Positions 16,999-25,798 of a DNA stretch of 64,000 nucleotides are shown in pieces. The notes below the pieces were generated by a model, which searched no databases, had not been told where the DNA came from, and was given only the letters and a program-made list of their open reading frames with translations. The DNA lies in the NCBI RefSeq assembly GCF_021245725.1, contig NZ_JAJGSX010000003.1, positions 62,001 to 126,000 of the forward strand, written 5' to 3'. Source of the stretch: Pseudonocardia sp. TRM90224 (lineage in GTDB: Bacteria; Actinomycetota; Actinomycetes; Mycobacteriales; Pseudonocardiaceae). Numbering within the stretch: position 1 is the first letter of the stretch; each line of letters begins with the position of its first letter. Made by a program: the position numbers and the translations under genes.

Positions 16999-17486
16999 GC
17001 GAGCAGCCACTCCTTCGTCGCCCTGCCACCGCCGAACCCGCCGAGCCCGTCGGAGGCGAGCACGCGGTGGCACGGGACGACGACCGGGATGGGGTTGGAG
17101 CCCATGATGGCTCCGACCCCGCGGGCCGCGGTGTACGCGCTGCCGAGCTCGCCGCGCACGGCCAGCTCGCCGTAGGTGACGGTGGCTCCGAACGGGACCG
17201 TGGCGTACAGCGCTTCGAGCACCCGCCGCTGCGAGCCCGACGTGAGGCTCCAGTCGATCGGCACCTCGAACGTGCGGCGCTCGCCGGCGAGGTACTCGCG
17301 CAGCTCCCTGGCAGCGGCGTCGGTCGCCGGACCCTGTTCGAGCGGCTCCCCGAGGCGCTCGGCCGCCCGCGCGGCCGCCTCCGGCACATCGCCGAACGCG
17401 ACGAGCGCGAGCCCCGCCCCGGTGACCCCGATCGTCAGCGCGCCGATCGGCGCCGGCGCGGGGATCACACTCCAGGTGAATGCCAC
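16956..17486 (-). CDS. ogt: Methylated-DNA--protein-cysteine methyltransferase
   Basis: A 176-residue O6-alkylguanine-DNA alkyltransferase. The acceptor motif is VPCHRV; YGELA (DNA-binding region), ARGVGAIMGSNP and GFGGG complete the C-terminal signature. The enzyme transfers the alkyl group from DNA to its own cysteine. It lacks an Ada N-terminal domain. Start is GTG 17484-17486. The 3' end overlaps the convergent exporter gene by 43 bp. Confidence 0.93.
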   Translation of the reverse strand: MAFTWSVIPAPAPIGALTIGVTGAGLALVAFGDVPEAAARAAERLGEPLEQGPATDAAARELREYLAGERRTFEVPIDWSLTSGSQRRVLEALYATVPFGATVTYGELAVRGELGSAYTAARGVGAIMGSNPIPVVVPCHRVLASDGLGGFGGGRATKEWLLAQEGVLTGTLDFGV

Positions 17487-17558
17487 ACAGACTGTTTACA
17501 GGACTGCTCCGACAGTTCCCTGGCGTGAGATGCTCGACGGGCGGCACGAGGAGGCAGG

Positions 17559-17768
17559 ATGTCCGGGTTGCTCAAGGCGGTGCGGTGGCCGCTGACGGCC
17601 GTGACCATCGCCGCCGGGCTGATCGTCCTCGCGTTCGTGCTGGACACCGGCCCGACGACGGTTCGCGAGCTCGCCCTCACCATCGGCGCACCGACCCTCT
17701 TCTTCCTCCTCCCGGCCGCCGTCATCTGGCTGATCGTGGCGGCGGTGCTGCACGCGCGGCGCGACTAG
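17559..17768 (+). CDS. Small two-TM membrane protein
   Basis: A 69-residue protein with two hydrophobic stretches (about 13-28 and 44-64) and a basic C-terminus ending LHARRD. A strong ribosome site, GAGGAGG, lies upstream of the ATG, which supports a real gene. No family recognised. A paired hairpin element begins 23 bp after its stop. Confidence 0.7.
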   Translation: MSGLLKAVRWPLTAVTIAAGLIVLAFVLDTGPTTVRELALTIGAPTLFFLLPAAVIWLIVAAVLHARRD

Positions 17769-17790
17769 TTCGCAGCTCGCGGTCCATGCA

Positions 17791-17847
17791 AGGGCAGGAA
17801 AGCCACTTTCCGGCCCCCACAGGGCAGGAAAGTGGCTTTCCGGCCCT
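17791..17847. repeat. Paired palindrome element A (GGAAAGYSRCTTTCC x2)
   Basis: Core palindromes GGAAAGCCACTTTCC (17797-17811) and GGAAAGTGGCTTTCC (17827-17841), 30 bp start to start and inverted relative to each other. Flanks AGGGCA and GGCCCT extend the stems. It lies between two plus-strand genes, just after a stop codon. Confidence 0.85.
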
Positions 17848-17893
17848 CCCCGACACCCGGGATGACCTCCGGCCGGAGCCCTAGGCTGGGACG

Positions 17894-18544
17894 GTGGCGG
17901 GTGGGCGAGTGGTGGCACCGGACGAGCCGGCTCAGGTGAGGCTCGAGCTCGGCGGCTGGTACCGCCGAGGTGGGCAGCGGTGCACCGTGCACGTCACCAC
18001 CGAGGAGTTCGGCGCCGCGGTTCGTGCAGGCTTGCCCGACGAACTGGGACCGTGGCACCTGACCGGTGTCGATCCGCGCGCCGCCCCCGACGGGAGTCGC
18101 GAGTCGCACGCCTGGGCCGAAGACGATGTGCGTATCGAGCACCACGGCCGCACCCGGTCCGGTCACCGAGCCAACATGTGGATCTGGTCGTCCACCCTGA
18201 CGCGATCGCATCCCCTGCTGACGGACGGCGCGACGTACGAAAAGCGGTGCTCCTACAACGGCTTCCTGCTCGTCCAGTCCGCCACTACGACCATCTGGCG
18301 CCCCTCCGCCGGGCCCACGGCCCGCGACGTCTGCGTGGTCGATGCCGTCTACACGACCGAGGGTGACCTCGTCACCTACCCCCACTACCTGTCCGTCTGG
18401 CGCCGCATTTCCCGCCGCCTCCGCAAGGTCGCCGACCAACCGGGGCCCGCGATCGGACACCCGCTCCGGGACGGCTACCGCTGGTCGGCCGCTGCGCTGG
18501 CGGAGGCAGAGGCGATGCTCGACCGGAGCACCCGACCCACCTGA
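17894..18544 (+). CDS. Hypothetical protein
   Basis: A 216-residue soluble protein starting with GTG. No signal peptide or membrane segment is visible. Notable features are Trp- and His-rich stretches (HHGRTRSGHRANMWIWSS) and a basic helix near the C-terminus (WRRISRRLRKVAD). I do not recognise a family. Codon use matches neighbours, so it is probably a real gene. It is convergent with a TetR gene (18562). Confidence 0.6.
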   Translation: MAGGRVVAPDEPAQVRLELGGWYRRGGQRCTVHVTTEEFGAAVRAGLPDELGPWHLTGVDPRAAPDGSRESHAWAEDDVRIEHHGRTRSGHRANMWIWSSTLTRSHPLLTDGATYEKRCSYNGFLLVQSATTTIWRPSAGPTARDVCVVDAVYTTEGDLVTYPHYLSVWRRISRRLRKVADQPGPAIGHPLRDGYRWSAAALAEAEAMLDRSTRPT

Positions 18545-18561
18545 TCGACCGCCCCGGGAGA

Positions 18562-19200
18562 TCACGAGCTAAGGCTGGACCAGCCCGTTCCCTCGGCGTC
18601 CAGCTTCGGGAAGAGGTCGGCGCCCAGGTGCCGGGCCGTCCAGCCCGTCCAGTCGCCGCTCGGCCACCCGTGGTGGACGACGAGGTGCCCGTACAGGTCG
18701 GGGGACAGCGTCGCGGCGACGATCTCCGTGGCGCGCTGCAGCGAGATGCGGTCGGTGAAGCCGTCCTTCTCCGCCAGCTCGTCGACGGCCGCCGCGTGGA
18801 AGGCGAAGGCCGCCGCTCCTGCTCTCTCCAGCACCGCGGCGGGCTCCGGGTCGGCCGCGGCCGAGCGGAGCACCGTCAGCAGGGGGTGGCGACGTTCCAG
18901 CAGGACGGTCGTGGTGGTGATGTGCTCGCGCAGCGCGGCGAGGCCATCGGGTTCGTCGCGCAGCCGCTGCACCCACCCGGACGGCTGATCCTCGGCCGCC
19001 GCGGCCAGCGCGGCCTCCAGGACGGCCGACTTGCTGCCGAAGGAGAGGTAGAGCGTCTGAACCGCGACCCCGGCCGCACGCGCGAGCGCAGCCATCGTCG
19101 TCTCCAGGTAGCCCTGCTCCGCGAAGAGCGGACCCGCCGCGGCCACGATGCGCCGGCGGGTCGCCTCGGCGCGTTGGGCGTTGGCCGTCGACCTGGGCAC
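18562..19200 (-). CDS. TetR-family transcriptional regulator
   Basis: A 212-residue repressor. The N-terminal helix-turn-helix is ATRRRIVAAAGPLFAEQGYLETTMAALARAAGVAVQTLYLSF broken as RRRIVAAA, LFAEQGY, ALARAAGVA and TLYLSFGSK, the TetR pattern with Leu in place of the common Tyr-Phe pair. The C-terminal ligand domain is unassigned. Start GTG 19198-19200. It is divergent from a lipoprotein gene across a 148-bp region carrying repeated CATTACAC motifs, so it may control itself and the lipoprotein. Confidence 0.9.
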   Translation of the reverse strand: MPRSTANAQRAEATRRRIVAAAGPLFAEQGYLETTMAALARAAGVAVQTLYLSFGSKSAVLEAALAAAAEDQPSGWVQRLRDEPDGLAALREHITTTTVLLERRHPLLTVLRSAAADPEPAAVLERAGAAAFAFHAAAVDELAEKDGFTDRISLQRATEIVAATLSPDLYGHLVVHHGWPSGDWTGWTARHLGADLFPKLDAEGTGWSSLSS

Positions 19201-19224
19201 GTGCTCTCCCCTCGTTCACTGGAA

Positions 19225-19298
19225 CGTCATTACACCATGGCGTGCCAGTATTGCATTACACGATCATCTTCCAGTATCAGGCTGATGCAGTACGTGAT
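19225..19298. promoter_or_regulatory. Repeated CATTACAC-type motifs between tetR and lipoprotein
   Basis: Three related sites lie in the divergent region: CGTCATTACACCAT at 19225-19238, TTGCATTACACGAT at 19251-19264 and ATGCAGTACGTGAT at 19285-19298. The region is AT-richer than its surroundings. They are plausible operators for the adjacent TetR protein, though arranged as direct rather than inverted repeats. Confidence 0.4.
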
Positions 19299-19348
19299 TG
19301 CTCGGTCGCGCCGTGCAACGATCTGGCATCCGCGGGAGAGGGAGTCGC

Positions 19349-19999
19349 ATGGGTCGCTCAGGACGGCACGCAGCCGCGATCGCGCTGATCACGTTGACCG
19401 CGCTCGCGCCCACCGCCTGCGCCCAGCCGGATCCGACCGCGGCTATCACCCAGCCCGCGGCAACGCCGCCGCCCGAGCCGCTGCTGCCCGACGAAGGTCA
19501 GCGCAGCGCCTCTCCGCAGGAGGCGACGGACTGGACCACCGACCGGTCGCCGGGCCAGAAGTGGCTGCTCGACCCGTGCGGCCCGACCGCCTACCCGACC
19601 GACCGGCAGCGCGTCAGCTTCCGCACGGTCTCCCGGACCGGCCCCGAGTACCACAGCGCGCGCCAGCTCGGCACGTACCCGACCGCCGACGTCGCCGCGG
19701 ACGTGCTCGCGGGCTTCCGCAGGGCGATCTCCGCCTGCGCAACCGGACGCACCGCCGACGGCGCCGACTGGAAGTGGGCGACGAGGGACGTGAACGGCCT
19801 CGGCGACGAGGCGTTCGTCGCGGCGACGACAGTCGGGAAGGTGGACGAATCGAGGTTCGGCGCGCGGATCGTCGTCACGCGGGTCGGGCTGATGGTGTTC
19901 ATGGCCTACGGCAGCGGCGAGTTCTACACGGCGGAGGTCGACGACGAAGGAGCTCGCGCGATGCAGGACGTCGCGCGCCGGTTCGTCGACTCGCTCTGA
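19349..19999 (+). CDS. Putative lipoprotein
   Basis: A 216-residue secreted protein. ATG 19349 has GGGAG upstream; the frame extends to 19298 without a site. The N-terminus is a basic-hydrophobic signal peptide ending APTAC, a lipobox with the lipidated cysteine at about residue 25. The mature part has a Pro-rich tether then a domain with WLLDPCGP, resembling mycobacterial-type sensor or PknH-like extracellular lipoproteins, but the resemblance is weak. Convergent and 1 bp from the DUF574 gene. Confidence 0.75.
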   Translation: MGRSGRHAAAIALITLTALAPTACAQPDPTAAITQPAATPPPEPLLPDEGQRSASPQEATDWTTDRSPGQKWLLDPCGPTAYPTDRQRVSFRTVSRTGPEYHSARQLGTYPTADVAADVLAGFRRAISACATGRTADGADWKWATRDVNGLGDEAFVAATTVGKVDESRFGARIVVTRVGLMVFMAYGSGEFYTAEVDDEGARAMQDVARRFVDSL

Positions 20000-20000
20000 C

Positions 20001-20741
20001 TCACGGCTTGCGCGCCACCCCGGCCACCGCGGGGAGGTCCTCCAGGACGGCGGACTCCGCGTCGGGACGCCATCGCGTCACCGAGACGACTCCCGGCTCG
20101 ACGAGCTTCAACCCGGCGAAGCACTCGGCGATCTGCTCGGGCTGCCGGCCCGCCCGGGTTGCGGCGCCGTCGCCGAGCGCGAGATGGCTGCCCGGCGGAA
20201 CTGCCGCCATCAACGTGCGGACCACGGCCTTCATGTCGTCGGGATCCGGTGTCGCGTCGCCCATCACCCCGAGCAGCATGACCGCGACCGGCCGATCGAA
20301 GTCCAGGTGCCGACGGGCCTGCTCGATGAGCGACCCGGGCTCGCGTACGTCGGCACGGATATAGGTGGTCGCGCCCTCCGGCGTCGAATCAGCCAGGAGA
20401 GCACGCGCGTGCACGAGGACAAGCGGATCGTTGTCGACGTAGACGACACGGGATGCGGGGTTGATGCCTTGGGCGACCTGGTGCGTGTTCTCCATCGTCG
20501 GCAACCCGGCCCCGATGTCCAAGAACTGGTCGACACCTGCCGCGCCCGCCAGGAACCGGACGGCGCGGACGAGGAACTGCCGCGACTCCCGCGCGAGCAG
20601 GCGGACCTGCGGGTACTGCTCGACCACCGCATCACCGGCCGCCCGGTCGGCGGCGAAGTTGTCCGTCCCGCCCAACCAGTGGTTCCAGATCCGTGCGGAA
20701 TGCGGAACGTCGAAACGTAAATCGGCGGGGTGGTCGTCCAT
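20001..20741 (-). CDS. SAM-dependent methyltransferase, DUF574 family
   Basis: A 246-residue protein of the actinobacterial DUF574 (Methyltransf_19) family. Markers are the N-terminal PHSARIWNHWLGGTDNFAAD, the SAM loop FLDIGAGLPT, and YVDNDPLVLVHARALL. The family has a Rossmann methyltransferase fold but the substrate is unknown; members are numerous in Streptomyces and Pseudonocardia. ATG 20739-20741 has GGAG eight bases upstream; the longer frame to 20783 is less likely. Confidence 0.88.
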   Translation of the reverse strand: MDDHPADLRFDVPHSARIWNHWLGGTDNFAADRAAGDAVVEQYPQVRLLARESRQFLVRAVRFLAGAAGVDQFLDIGAGLPTMENTHQVAQGINPASRVVYVDNDPLVLVHARALLADSTPEGATTYIRADVREPGSLIEQARRHLDFDRPVAVMLLGVMGDATPDPDDMKAVVRTLMAAVPPGSHLALGDGAATRAGRQPEQIAECFAGLKLVEPGVVSVTRWRPDAESAVLEDLPAVAGVARKP

Positions 20742-20827
20742 TGAAAGCACTCCTCGACCTGTGAAACCGAGCGGTCGAGTCACTCTACAATCGGGTGACA
20801 GAGGTAACTAACGCCTTCCCTTTGCCT

Positions 20828-21043
20828 TCATTTCCTCCTGTTTCCCCAGATCCTGGTCCTGGCGTACTCGATCGGATACACGCCGTGCTTGTCGAGGAAC
20901 TGCTGGTTGACCCGGTCGGCCAGGTGGATCCCGGCCCAGCACCCGCCGGTGCCGGCGAGGGTCAGGACGATCAAACCCATACCGTTCTCGACCAGGAAAC
21001 CCCACACGGCCACAACGGCCGGCCAGGCCGCGAACTCGTACAT
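20828..21043 (-). CDS. Small hypothetical protein with one membrane segment
   Basis: A 71-residue protein starting at ATG 21041-21043 with GGGGGAAG directly upstream. A long hydrophobic region covers about residues 8-40, interrupted by Gly/Cys, followed by a charged C-terminus (ADRVNQQFLDKHGVYPIEYARTR region). No known family. The longer frame to 21127 lacks a ribosome site. Confidence 0.55.
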   Translation of the reverse strand: MYEFAAWPAVVAVWGFLVENGMGLIVLTLAGTGGCWAGIHLADRVNQQFLDKHGVYPIEYARTRIWGNRRK

Positions 21044-21293
21044 TCTTCCCCCGGAATCGTTGTCCCTGCGCGCATCCGCACCACGATTTCGCGCCCCCGC
21101 GCGTGGCATGCGCCTGCGGCTCATCATCGGTCAGGCGGTCGGGATCCCTCCCCGCGCTGCCGGTCGGCGGCTGCTGCGCCGACCCTACGACGCCGCTCCG
21201 CGTAGCCAGTCAGCTGCGGAAGGTAACGGCGTCTCGTCCCTCGCCGAGGGTTGTGATGGCGTCGGGGCCGAATGATCGAGGAGACAGCTCCCC

Positions 21294-22223
21294 ATGTCCC
21301 ACCCGAACCAACCAGCTCGGCACGCCCAGCACCACCGGCCGGATGGCCTAACCGCGGAGGAGCGGGCCGTCGCCGACGCCGCGGTCGCCCGGATGCGCGC
21401 TGAGCGCGACGTCGCCGAGGCCGATGCTCGCGGTCGCCTCGCCACCGACCCGTACGGGCTCCCGCGCCATCCCCTCCCGGCGCCGACGCGCACGCCGCCG
21501 CGCAACGGCCTCGGGCTCGCCGCCGTGATCGTCGCCCCCGTCGGGATCCTGTTCGGGCTCATCCCGCTCACCGGGTTCATCGCGGTCGTTTGCGCGCTCA
21601 TCGCCATCCCGCTCGCCCTCGCCGGCCGGTCGCGCGTCCGCAAGGGCCACGCAACCAACGGCGGGACCACGATCACCGGTCTCGTGCTGGCCGTCGCGGC
21701 GCTCGCGCTCGGGATCTGGGGGATCACCATCGTGTTCGGGGCGGTGGACAAGCTTGCGAACGACCTCGCCGGCCCGGCGCCCGTAGGCGCTCCTGCGGTA
21801 CCGGGATCGGCGCCCCTGCAGCAACCGACCACCGGAGCGGGCACCGCTGCGTTCGGTGAGCGGGTCGCCTTCGACAACGGGCTGGCCGTCCAGATCACCG
21901 AGCCTAAGGCGTATCGACCGGGCCGGTTCGCCGCCGGGCACGACGGCGATCGCGCCGTCACGTTCGACGTCACCGTGTCCAACGATTCCGACAAACCGTT
22001 CGACGCCGTGCTGACGCAGGTCAGGGCGACCCACGGCGGCCGACCGGTCTCGAAGGTCTTCGACGCCGAGCGCGGCAGCGAGAACCCGCAGGGCACGGTG
22101 CTGCCCGGCAAGTCGATGACCTTCTCGGTGGCGCTGTCACTCGGCGGGCCGACGGGTGAGCTGCAGGTGGAGGTCGCACCCACCTTCCTCGGCGACCCGG
22201 CGATCTTCGTCGGCGAGGTGTGA
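21294..22223 (+). CDS. Membrane protein with DUF4190-like and DUF4352-like regions
   Basis: A 309-residue protein. Residues 1-70 are charged and Pro-rich; about 72-150 hold two to three hydrophobic segments separated by AGRSRVRKGHATNGGTTITG-type loop, as in DUF4190. The C-terminal 140 residues form a beta-rich extracytoplasmic domain (VTFDVTVSNDSDKPFDA, PGKSMTFSVA) like DUF4352, which is often found on secreted lipoproteins. Function unknown. ATG has AGGAG about 12 bases upstream. Confidence 0.75.
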   Translation: MSHPNQPARHAQHHRPDGLTAEERAVADAAVARMRAERDVAEADARGRLATDPYGLPRHPLPAPTRTPPRNGLGLAAVIVAPVGILFGLIPLTGFIAVVCALIAIPLALAGRSRVRKGHATNGGTTITGLVLAVAALALGIWGITIVFGAVDKLANDLAGPAPVGAPAVPGSAPLQQPTTGAGTAAFGERVAFDNGLAVQITEPKAYRPGRFAAGHDGDRAVTFDVTVSNDSDKPFDAVLTQVRATHGGRPVSKVFDAERGSENPQGTVLPGKSMTFSVALSLGGPTGELQVEVAPTFLGDPAIFVGEV

Positions 22224-22231
22224 GCGGCGGC

Positions 22232-22894
22232 CTACCGGTCCGCCTCCACCGCGACGCCGGTCGGGCACGCCACACCGGTGCCACCGATCCCGCAGTAGCC
22301 GTTCGGCACCTTGGCGAGGTACTGCTGGTGGTACTCCTCGGCGTAGAAGAACCGGGCGAGCGGGGCGATCTCGGTGGTGATCTCGCCGTACCGGCTCGCC
22401 TTGAGCGCCCGGCCGTATGCGGCGGCGCTCGCCTCGGCGGCTTCGCGCTGGACGTCGTTGCCGTAGTAGAGGGCGGAGCGGTACTGCGTGCCGCGGTCGT
22501 TGCCCTGCCGCATGCCCTGCGTGGGGTCGTGGCCTTCCCAGAACGTCGTGAGGAGCGACTCGTAGCTCACCTCGGCGGGGTCGAAGACCACGAGCACTAC
22601 CTCCGTGTGGCCGGTGCGGCCGGAACACGTCTCCTCGTACGTCGGGTTCTCGGTGAACCCGCCCGCGTAGCCGACGGCCGTCGAGTGGACGCCCTCGGTT
22701 TGCCAGAACATGCGCTCGGCTCCCCAGAAGCAGCCCATGCCGAAGACGGCCGTCTCCAGGCCTTCCGGGAAGGGTGGCTGGATGCGGTGGCCGTTGACGA
22801 AGTGCGCGGTAGGCACCGACAGCGGCGTCGACCGACCGGGGATCGCCCGGTCAGCTGTGATCATCTGTGGCGGTTCACGCCGGAACAGACCCAT
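22232..22894 (-). CDS. msrA: Peptide-methionine (S)-S-oxide reductase MsrA
   Basis: A 220-residue MsrA. The catalytic loop is [13 protein letters not shown] with the nucleophilic cysteine. Also seen are [19 protein letters not shown], and [13 protein letters not shown]. It reduces methionine-S-sulfoxide in proteins with thioredoxin. Resolving cysteines near the C-terminus ([12 protein letters not shown]) are present. An N-terminal extension of about 40 residues precedes the core, as is usual in this class. It is convergent with the preceding gene and lies downstream of a family 2 hairpin. Confidence 0.95.
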   Translation of the reverse strand: MGLFRREPPQMITADRAIPGRSTPLSVPTAHFVNGHRIQPPFPEGLETAVFGMGCFWGAERMFWQTEGVHSTAVGYAGGFTENPTYEETCSGRTGHTEVVLVVFDPAEVSYESLLTTFWEGHDPTQGMRQGNDRGTQYRSALYYGNDVQREAAEASAAAYGRALKASRYGEITTEIAPLARFFYAEEYHQQYLAKVPNGYCGIGGTGVACPTGVAVEADR

Positions 22895-22933
22895 CCGGAC
22901 AGGCTACGCGCGGACGTGGCCGGGGTGGGGACC

Positions 22934-22994
22934 GTCGACAACGACGTAATGGCTGATGTTAGCGCTCACAAACAGCCATTTCGTCGTTGTCGAC
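22934..22994. repeat. 61-bp hairpin repeat, family 2 copy 2 (possible terminator)
   Basis: Arms 22934-22955 and 22973-22994 (22 nt each, one mismatch) enclose a 17-nt loop containing AGCGCT. Arm sequence begins GTCGACAACGACG and ends TGGCTG, as in the copy at 1308-1368. It lies 14 bp after the ggt stop codon and upstream of msrA. Confidence 0.8.
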
Positions 22995-23007
22995 GTCCAA
23001 ATCGATG

Positions 23008-24801
23008 TCACAGCGCGGCTGCCGCGCCCACGCCGCTCCGGGTGTCGGCCGCGGCGCGCAGCAGCGGGCCGTCGCCCCGCCCGACCGCGCAGAGCCTGCC
23101 GAGCACCCACTCCCCCGCGTCCTCGACGACGTGGCCGCGACGGCGCAGCTCCGCGAACGTCGCCTCGCCGAGCCGCGACTCCGCGACCAGCCCGCCCGGC
23201 TCCCACCCGCGCGGCGCGAACGAAGACGGGAAGGCGGTCGAGTGCCACGTGGGGGCGTCGATCGCGGCCTGCAGGTCGAGCCCGCCGACGGTGTGCGCGA
23301 GCCAGAAGCACAGCTGCCACTGGTCCTGCTGGTCGCCGCCGGGCGTCCCGAACGCGAGCCACGGCTCGCCGTCGCGGAGACCGAGCGACGGCGAGAGAGT
23401 CGTGCGCGGCCGCCGCCCGGGCACCAGCGACGACGGCAGCCCGTCGTCGAGCCAGAACATCTGGCCGCGGGTGCCGAGGCAGAAACCCAGCGCCGGGATC
23501 GTCGGGGACGACTGCAGCCAGCCACCGGACGGCGTCGCCGAGATCATGTTGCCGGCGGCGTCGACCACGTCGACGTGCACGGTGTCGCCGCGCATCACGC
23601 CGGACCGGCTGACGGTCGGCTCGCCGAGACCGGCACCGGGGCCGCTCACACCGTCACCCCGCGCGGCGCCGGCCCGTTCCGCGTACGCAGCGAGGCGCGG
23701 CCGCTGACCGTCCGGGCTGCCCGGCCGCAGCTCGAGCGACGCCGACTCGCCGATCAACGCCCTGCGCTCATCCGCGTAGGCGGCCGAGACCAGCGTCGCG
23801 AGCGGCACCGGCGCACTGTCGCCGTACCAGGCCTCCCGGTCGGCGAAGGCGAGCTTCAGCGCCTCCACCGAGTTGTGCACGGTCGCGGCCGACGCGATTC
23901 CGTCGGGATAGGCCGGCTCGGTGCCGCGCAGCAGCTGCAAGGCCTGCGGCAGGACCGGGCCCTGCGACCAAGCGCCGCCCTTCGCCACCGACCACCCGTC
24001 GCCGACGTCGACGGTCACGGCGTCCTCGTACGTCGCCGACCAGCCGGCCATGTCGTCAGCGGTGAGCAGGCCGGCGTGGTCGCGGCCCGATTCGTCGCGG
24101 ACGGGGGTGCGGCAGAACGCCTCGATCTCCTCGGCGACGAACCCGCGGTACCAGGCGTCCCGCGCCGCGTCGATCTGCGCGACCCGGTCGGTGCCCGCCG
24201 CCGCGGCGGCGACCAGGAGCTTTCGCCAGGTCGCGGCGAGCACCGGCAGGGTGTGCACCCCGCTGGGCACCGACCCGCCGGACAGCCACGTCTCCGCGGA
24301 GCTCGGCCAGTGGGTCTCGAAGTGCTGGCGGACGGTGTCGATGGTCAGCGGGATGCGTGGGACCAGCGGAAACCCGCCGTCCGCGTAGCCGATGGCCGGT
24401 TCGAGCACCTCGGCGAGCGTCAGCGTCCCATGGTCGCGCAGGAGCGTCAGCCAGCCGTCCCACGCGCCGGGGACGGTGGCCGGGAGCAGGCCGGTGCCGG
24501 GCACGATCTCGAGGCCCAGTTCGTCGCGCAGCAGCCCGGTCGTCGCGGCGGCCGGTGCGACACCCTGGCCGCAGAGCACCCGCGGGGTCGGGTCGGACGC
24601 CGTCACGAAGACCGCCGGCACCTCACCGCCGGGGCCACACAGGTGCGGCTCCACGACCTGCAGGACGAACCCCGCGGCCACGGCGGCGTCGAAGGCGTTG
24701 CCGCCGCGGGCGAGCACCGCCATCGCGGTGGACGTGCCGAGGTAGTGGGTGCTGGAGGCCGCGCCACGCGGGCCCCGCTGCTCGTGCTTCGTCGGCGCCA
24801 T
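23008..24801 (-). CDS. Gamma-glutamyltransferase family protein
   Basis: A 597-residue Ntn-hydrolase of the GGT family, starting at ATG 24799-24801; the open frame extends to 25419 but there overlaps the next gene antiparallel-in-frame and lacks similarity. N-terminal GGNAFDAAVAAGFVLQVVEPHLCGPGGE and the processing site region RGDTVHVDVVDAAGNMIS are GGT landmarks, the Thr being the presumed nucleophile. Canonical enzymes have TTH there; DTVH is a variant. C-terminal GGDQQDQW is also typical of the family's GGxxQxQ. No signal peptide is seen, so it is probably cytoplasmic. Substrate uncertain. Confidence 0.9.
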   Translation of the reverse strand: MAPTKHEQRGPRGAASSTHYLGTSTAMAVLARGGNAFDAAVAAGFVLQVVEPHLCGPGGEVPAVFVTASDPTPRVLCGQGVAPAAATTGLLRDELGLEIVPGTGLLPATVPGAWDGWLTLLRDHGTLTLAEVLEPAIGYADGGFPLVPRIPLTIDTVRQHFETHWPSSAETWLSGGSVPSGVHTLPVLAATWRKLLVAAAAAGTDRVAQIDAARDAWYRGFVAEEIEAFCRTPVRDESGRDHAGLLTADDMAGWSATYEDAVTVDVGDGWSVAKGGAWSQGPVLPQALQLLRGTEPAYPDGIASAATVHNSVEALKLAFADREAWYGDSAPVPLATLVSAAYADERRALIGESASLELRPGSPDGQRPRLAAYAERAGAARGDGVSGPGAGLGEPTVSRSGVMRGDTVHVDVVDAAGNMISATPSGGWLQSSPTIPALGFCLGTRGQMFWLDDGLPSSLVPGRRPRTTLSPSLGLRDGEPWLAFGTPGGDQQDQWQLCFWLAHTVGGLDLQAAIDAPTWHSTAFPSSFAPRGWEPGGLVAESRLGEATFAELRRRGHVVEDAGEWVLGRLCAVGRGDGPLLRAAADTRSGVGAAAAL

Positions 24802-24854
24802 GGCCCGATCATGGCCGCCCTGGCGGCCGCTCGCCGCACGAGGTGGCGAACTCC

Positions 24855-25739
24855 TCAGAGGGGTGCCGGCTCGCGACCGATCACTTCGGTCAGGTGGACG
24901 AGCCCGGCGCGCCCGTGCCCGGCGTCGACCGCCCGCTCGAGCAGTTCGGCGAACGACCGCAGCGCCGGCGCGTCCAACCCGGTCTCCTCGACGACGTCGA
25001 GCACCCGGCGGACGACCACGCCGGCGCCGGCAACGTCGACCTCCTCCGCGGAGTACCGCCCGGCGTCGAGCTCGGCCGCCATGGCGTCGATCATCCCGTC
25101 GAGCATGGTGGCGCTGGAGCGGAGGAACGGCGCCACGGCCGCACCGCTGATCCCGCTCGCCTTGGCGAGCGCGAACGAGTGCAGCAGGCCGCTCACGGAC
25201 GTCCAGAAGCTGTCGTGCAGGACGGTGTCGTAGACCGCCGCGGAGCCGGCGTCGGTGCCGACGTGGTCGGCGCCGCCCAGTACGGCCAGCGTCGGTCGAC
25301 GGTCGGCGAAGACCTGCTCGTCGCCCGCGTACAGGACCGAAGCGCTCGCCGTACCGATGTCGACGGTCCGAGCGAAGATCACGCCGTCGAGCGCGCGGGC
25401 GCCGTTCGCCACGGCCCACGCCGCCGTGTTGCGGGCCTCCCGTGGCGTCGACGTCGTGAAGTTGACGAGCGTGCGGCCGGCGAGTGCCACGGCGGCCGGA
25501 TCGAGCACCTGGTGCAAGGCGGCGTCGTCACGCACGCAGACGACAACCACGTCGGAGGCGCGGACGGCGTCCTCGGCGGTCGCCGCGTGCAGCGCGCCCT
25601 CCAGGTCGGCACCCTTGCCGGGCGTCCGGTTCCAAACGGTCGTGGGGTGGCCGGCGGCGAGGAAAGCGGCGGCGAGCGCGTGGCCCATGGGGCCGAGGCC
25701 GATCACGGTGACCGGCGGAAGGGTGGGTTCGGGTGCCAT
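24855..25739 (-). CDS. NAD(P)-dependent imine-reductase/beta-hydroxyacid-dehydrogenase-like protein
   Basis: A 294-residue Rossmann enzyme. The nucleotide site is VTVIGLGPMGHALAAAFLAAGH, followed by VWNRTPGKG, where Arg suggests NADP preference. The all-alpha C-terminal half fits the 6-phosphogluconate-dehydrogenase-like or imine reductase group. The usual catalytic Lys of beta-hydroxyacid dehydrogenases is not evident, favouring an imine-reductase-like activity. Divergent from a merR gene with a dyad between, a recurrent pairing in actinobacteria. Confidence 0.88.
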   Translation of the reverse strand: MAPEPTLPPVTVIGLGPMGHALAAAFLAAGHPTTVWNRTPGKGADLEGALHAATAEDAVRASDVVVVCVRDDAALHQVLDPAAVALAGRTLVNFTTSTPREARNTAAWAVANGARALDGVIFARTVDIGTASASVLYAGDEQVFADRRPTLAVLGGADHVGTDAGSAAVYDTVLHDSFWTSVSGLLHSFALAKASGISGAAVAPFLRSSATMLDGMIDAMAAELDAGRYSAEEVDVAGAGVVVRRVLDVVEETGLDAPALRSFAELLERAVDAGHGRAGLVHLTEVIGREPAPL

Positions 25740-25755
25740 GGGTCGAACGCTAAAG

Positions 25756-25773
25756 TCTGACGTCAGTGTCAGA
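25756..25773. promoter_or_regulatory. MerR-type operator in divergent promoter
   Basis: TCTGAC-GTCAGT-GTCAGA is an inverted repeat with 6-bp arms, 17 bp upstream of the oxidoreductase ATG and 26 bp upstream of the merR ATG. On the minus strand it would sit between a CTGACA-like -35 and an ACTTTA-like -10, the over-long spacer arrangement that MerR proteins twist open. Confidence 0.6.
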
Positions 25774-25798
25774 GTCCACCGGACGTGAGGGGCGTCAC

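Noticed and set aside
24357..25760. Long plus-strand frame opposite ggt and the imine-reductase-like gene
   Set aside because: Antisense shadow of two well-supported minus-strand genes; Arg/Gly/His-rich composition typical of such shadows in GC-rich DNA.
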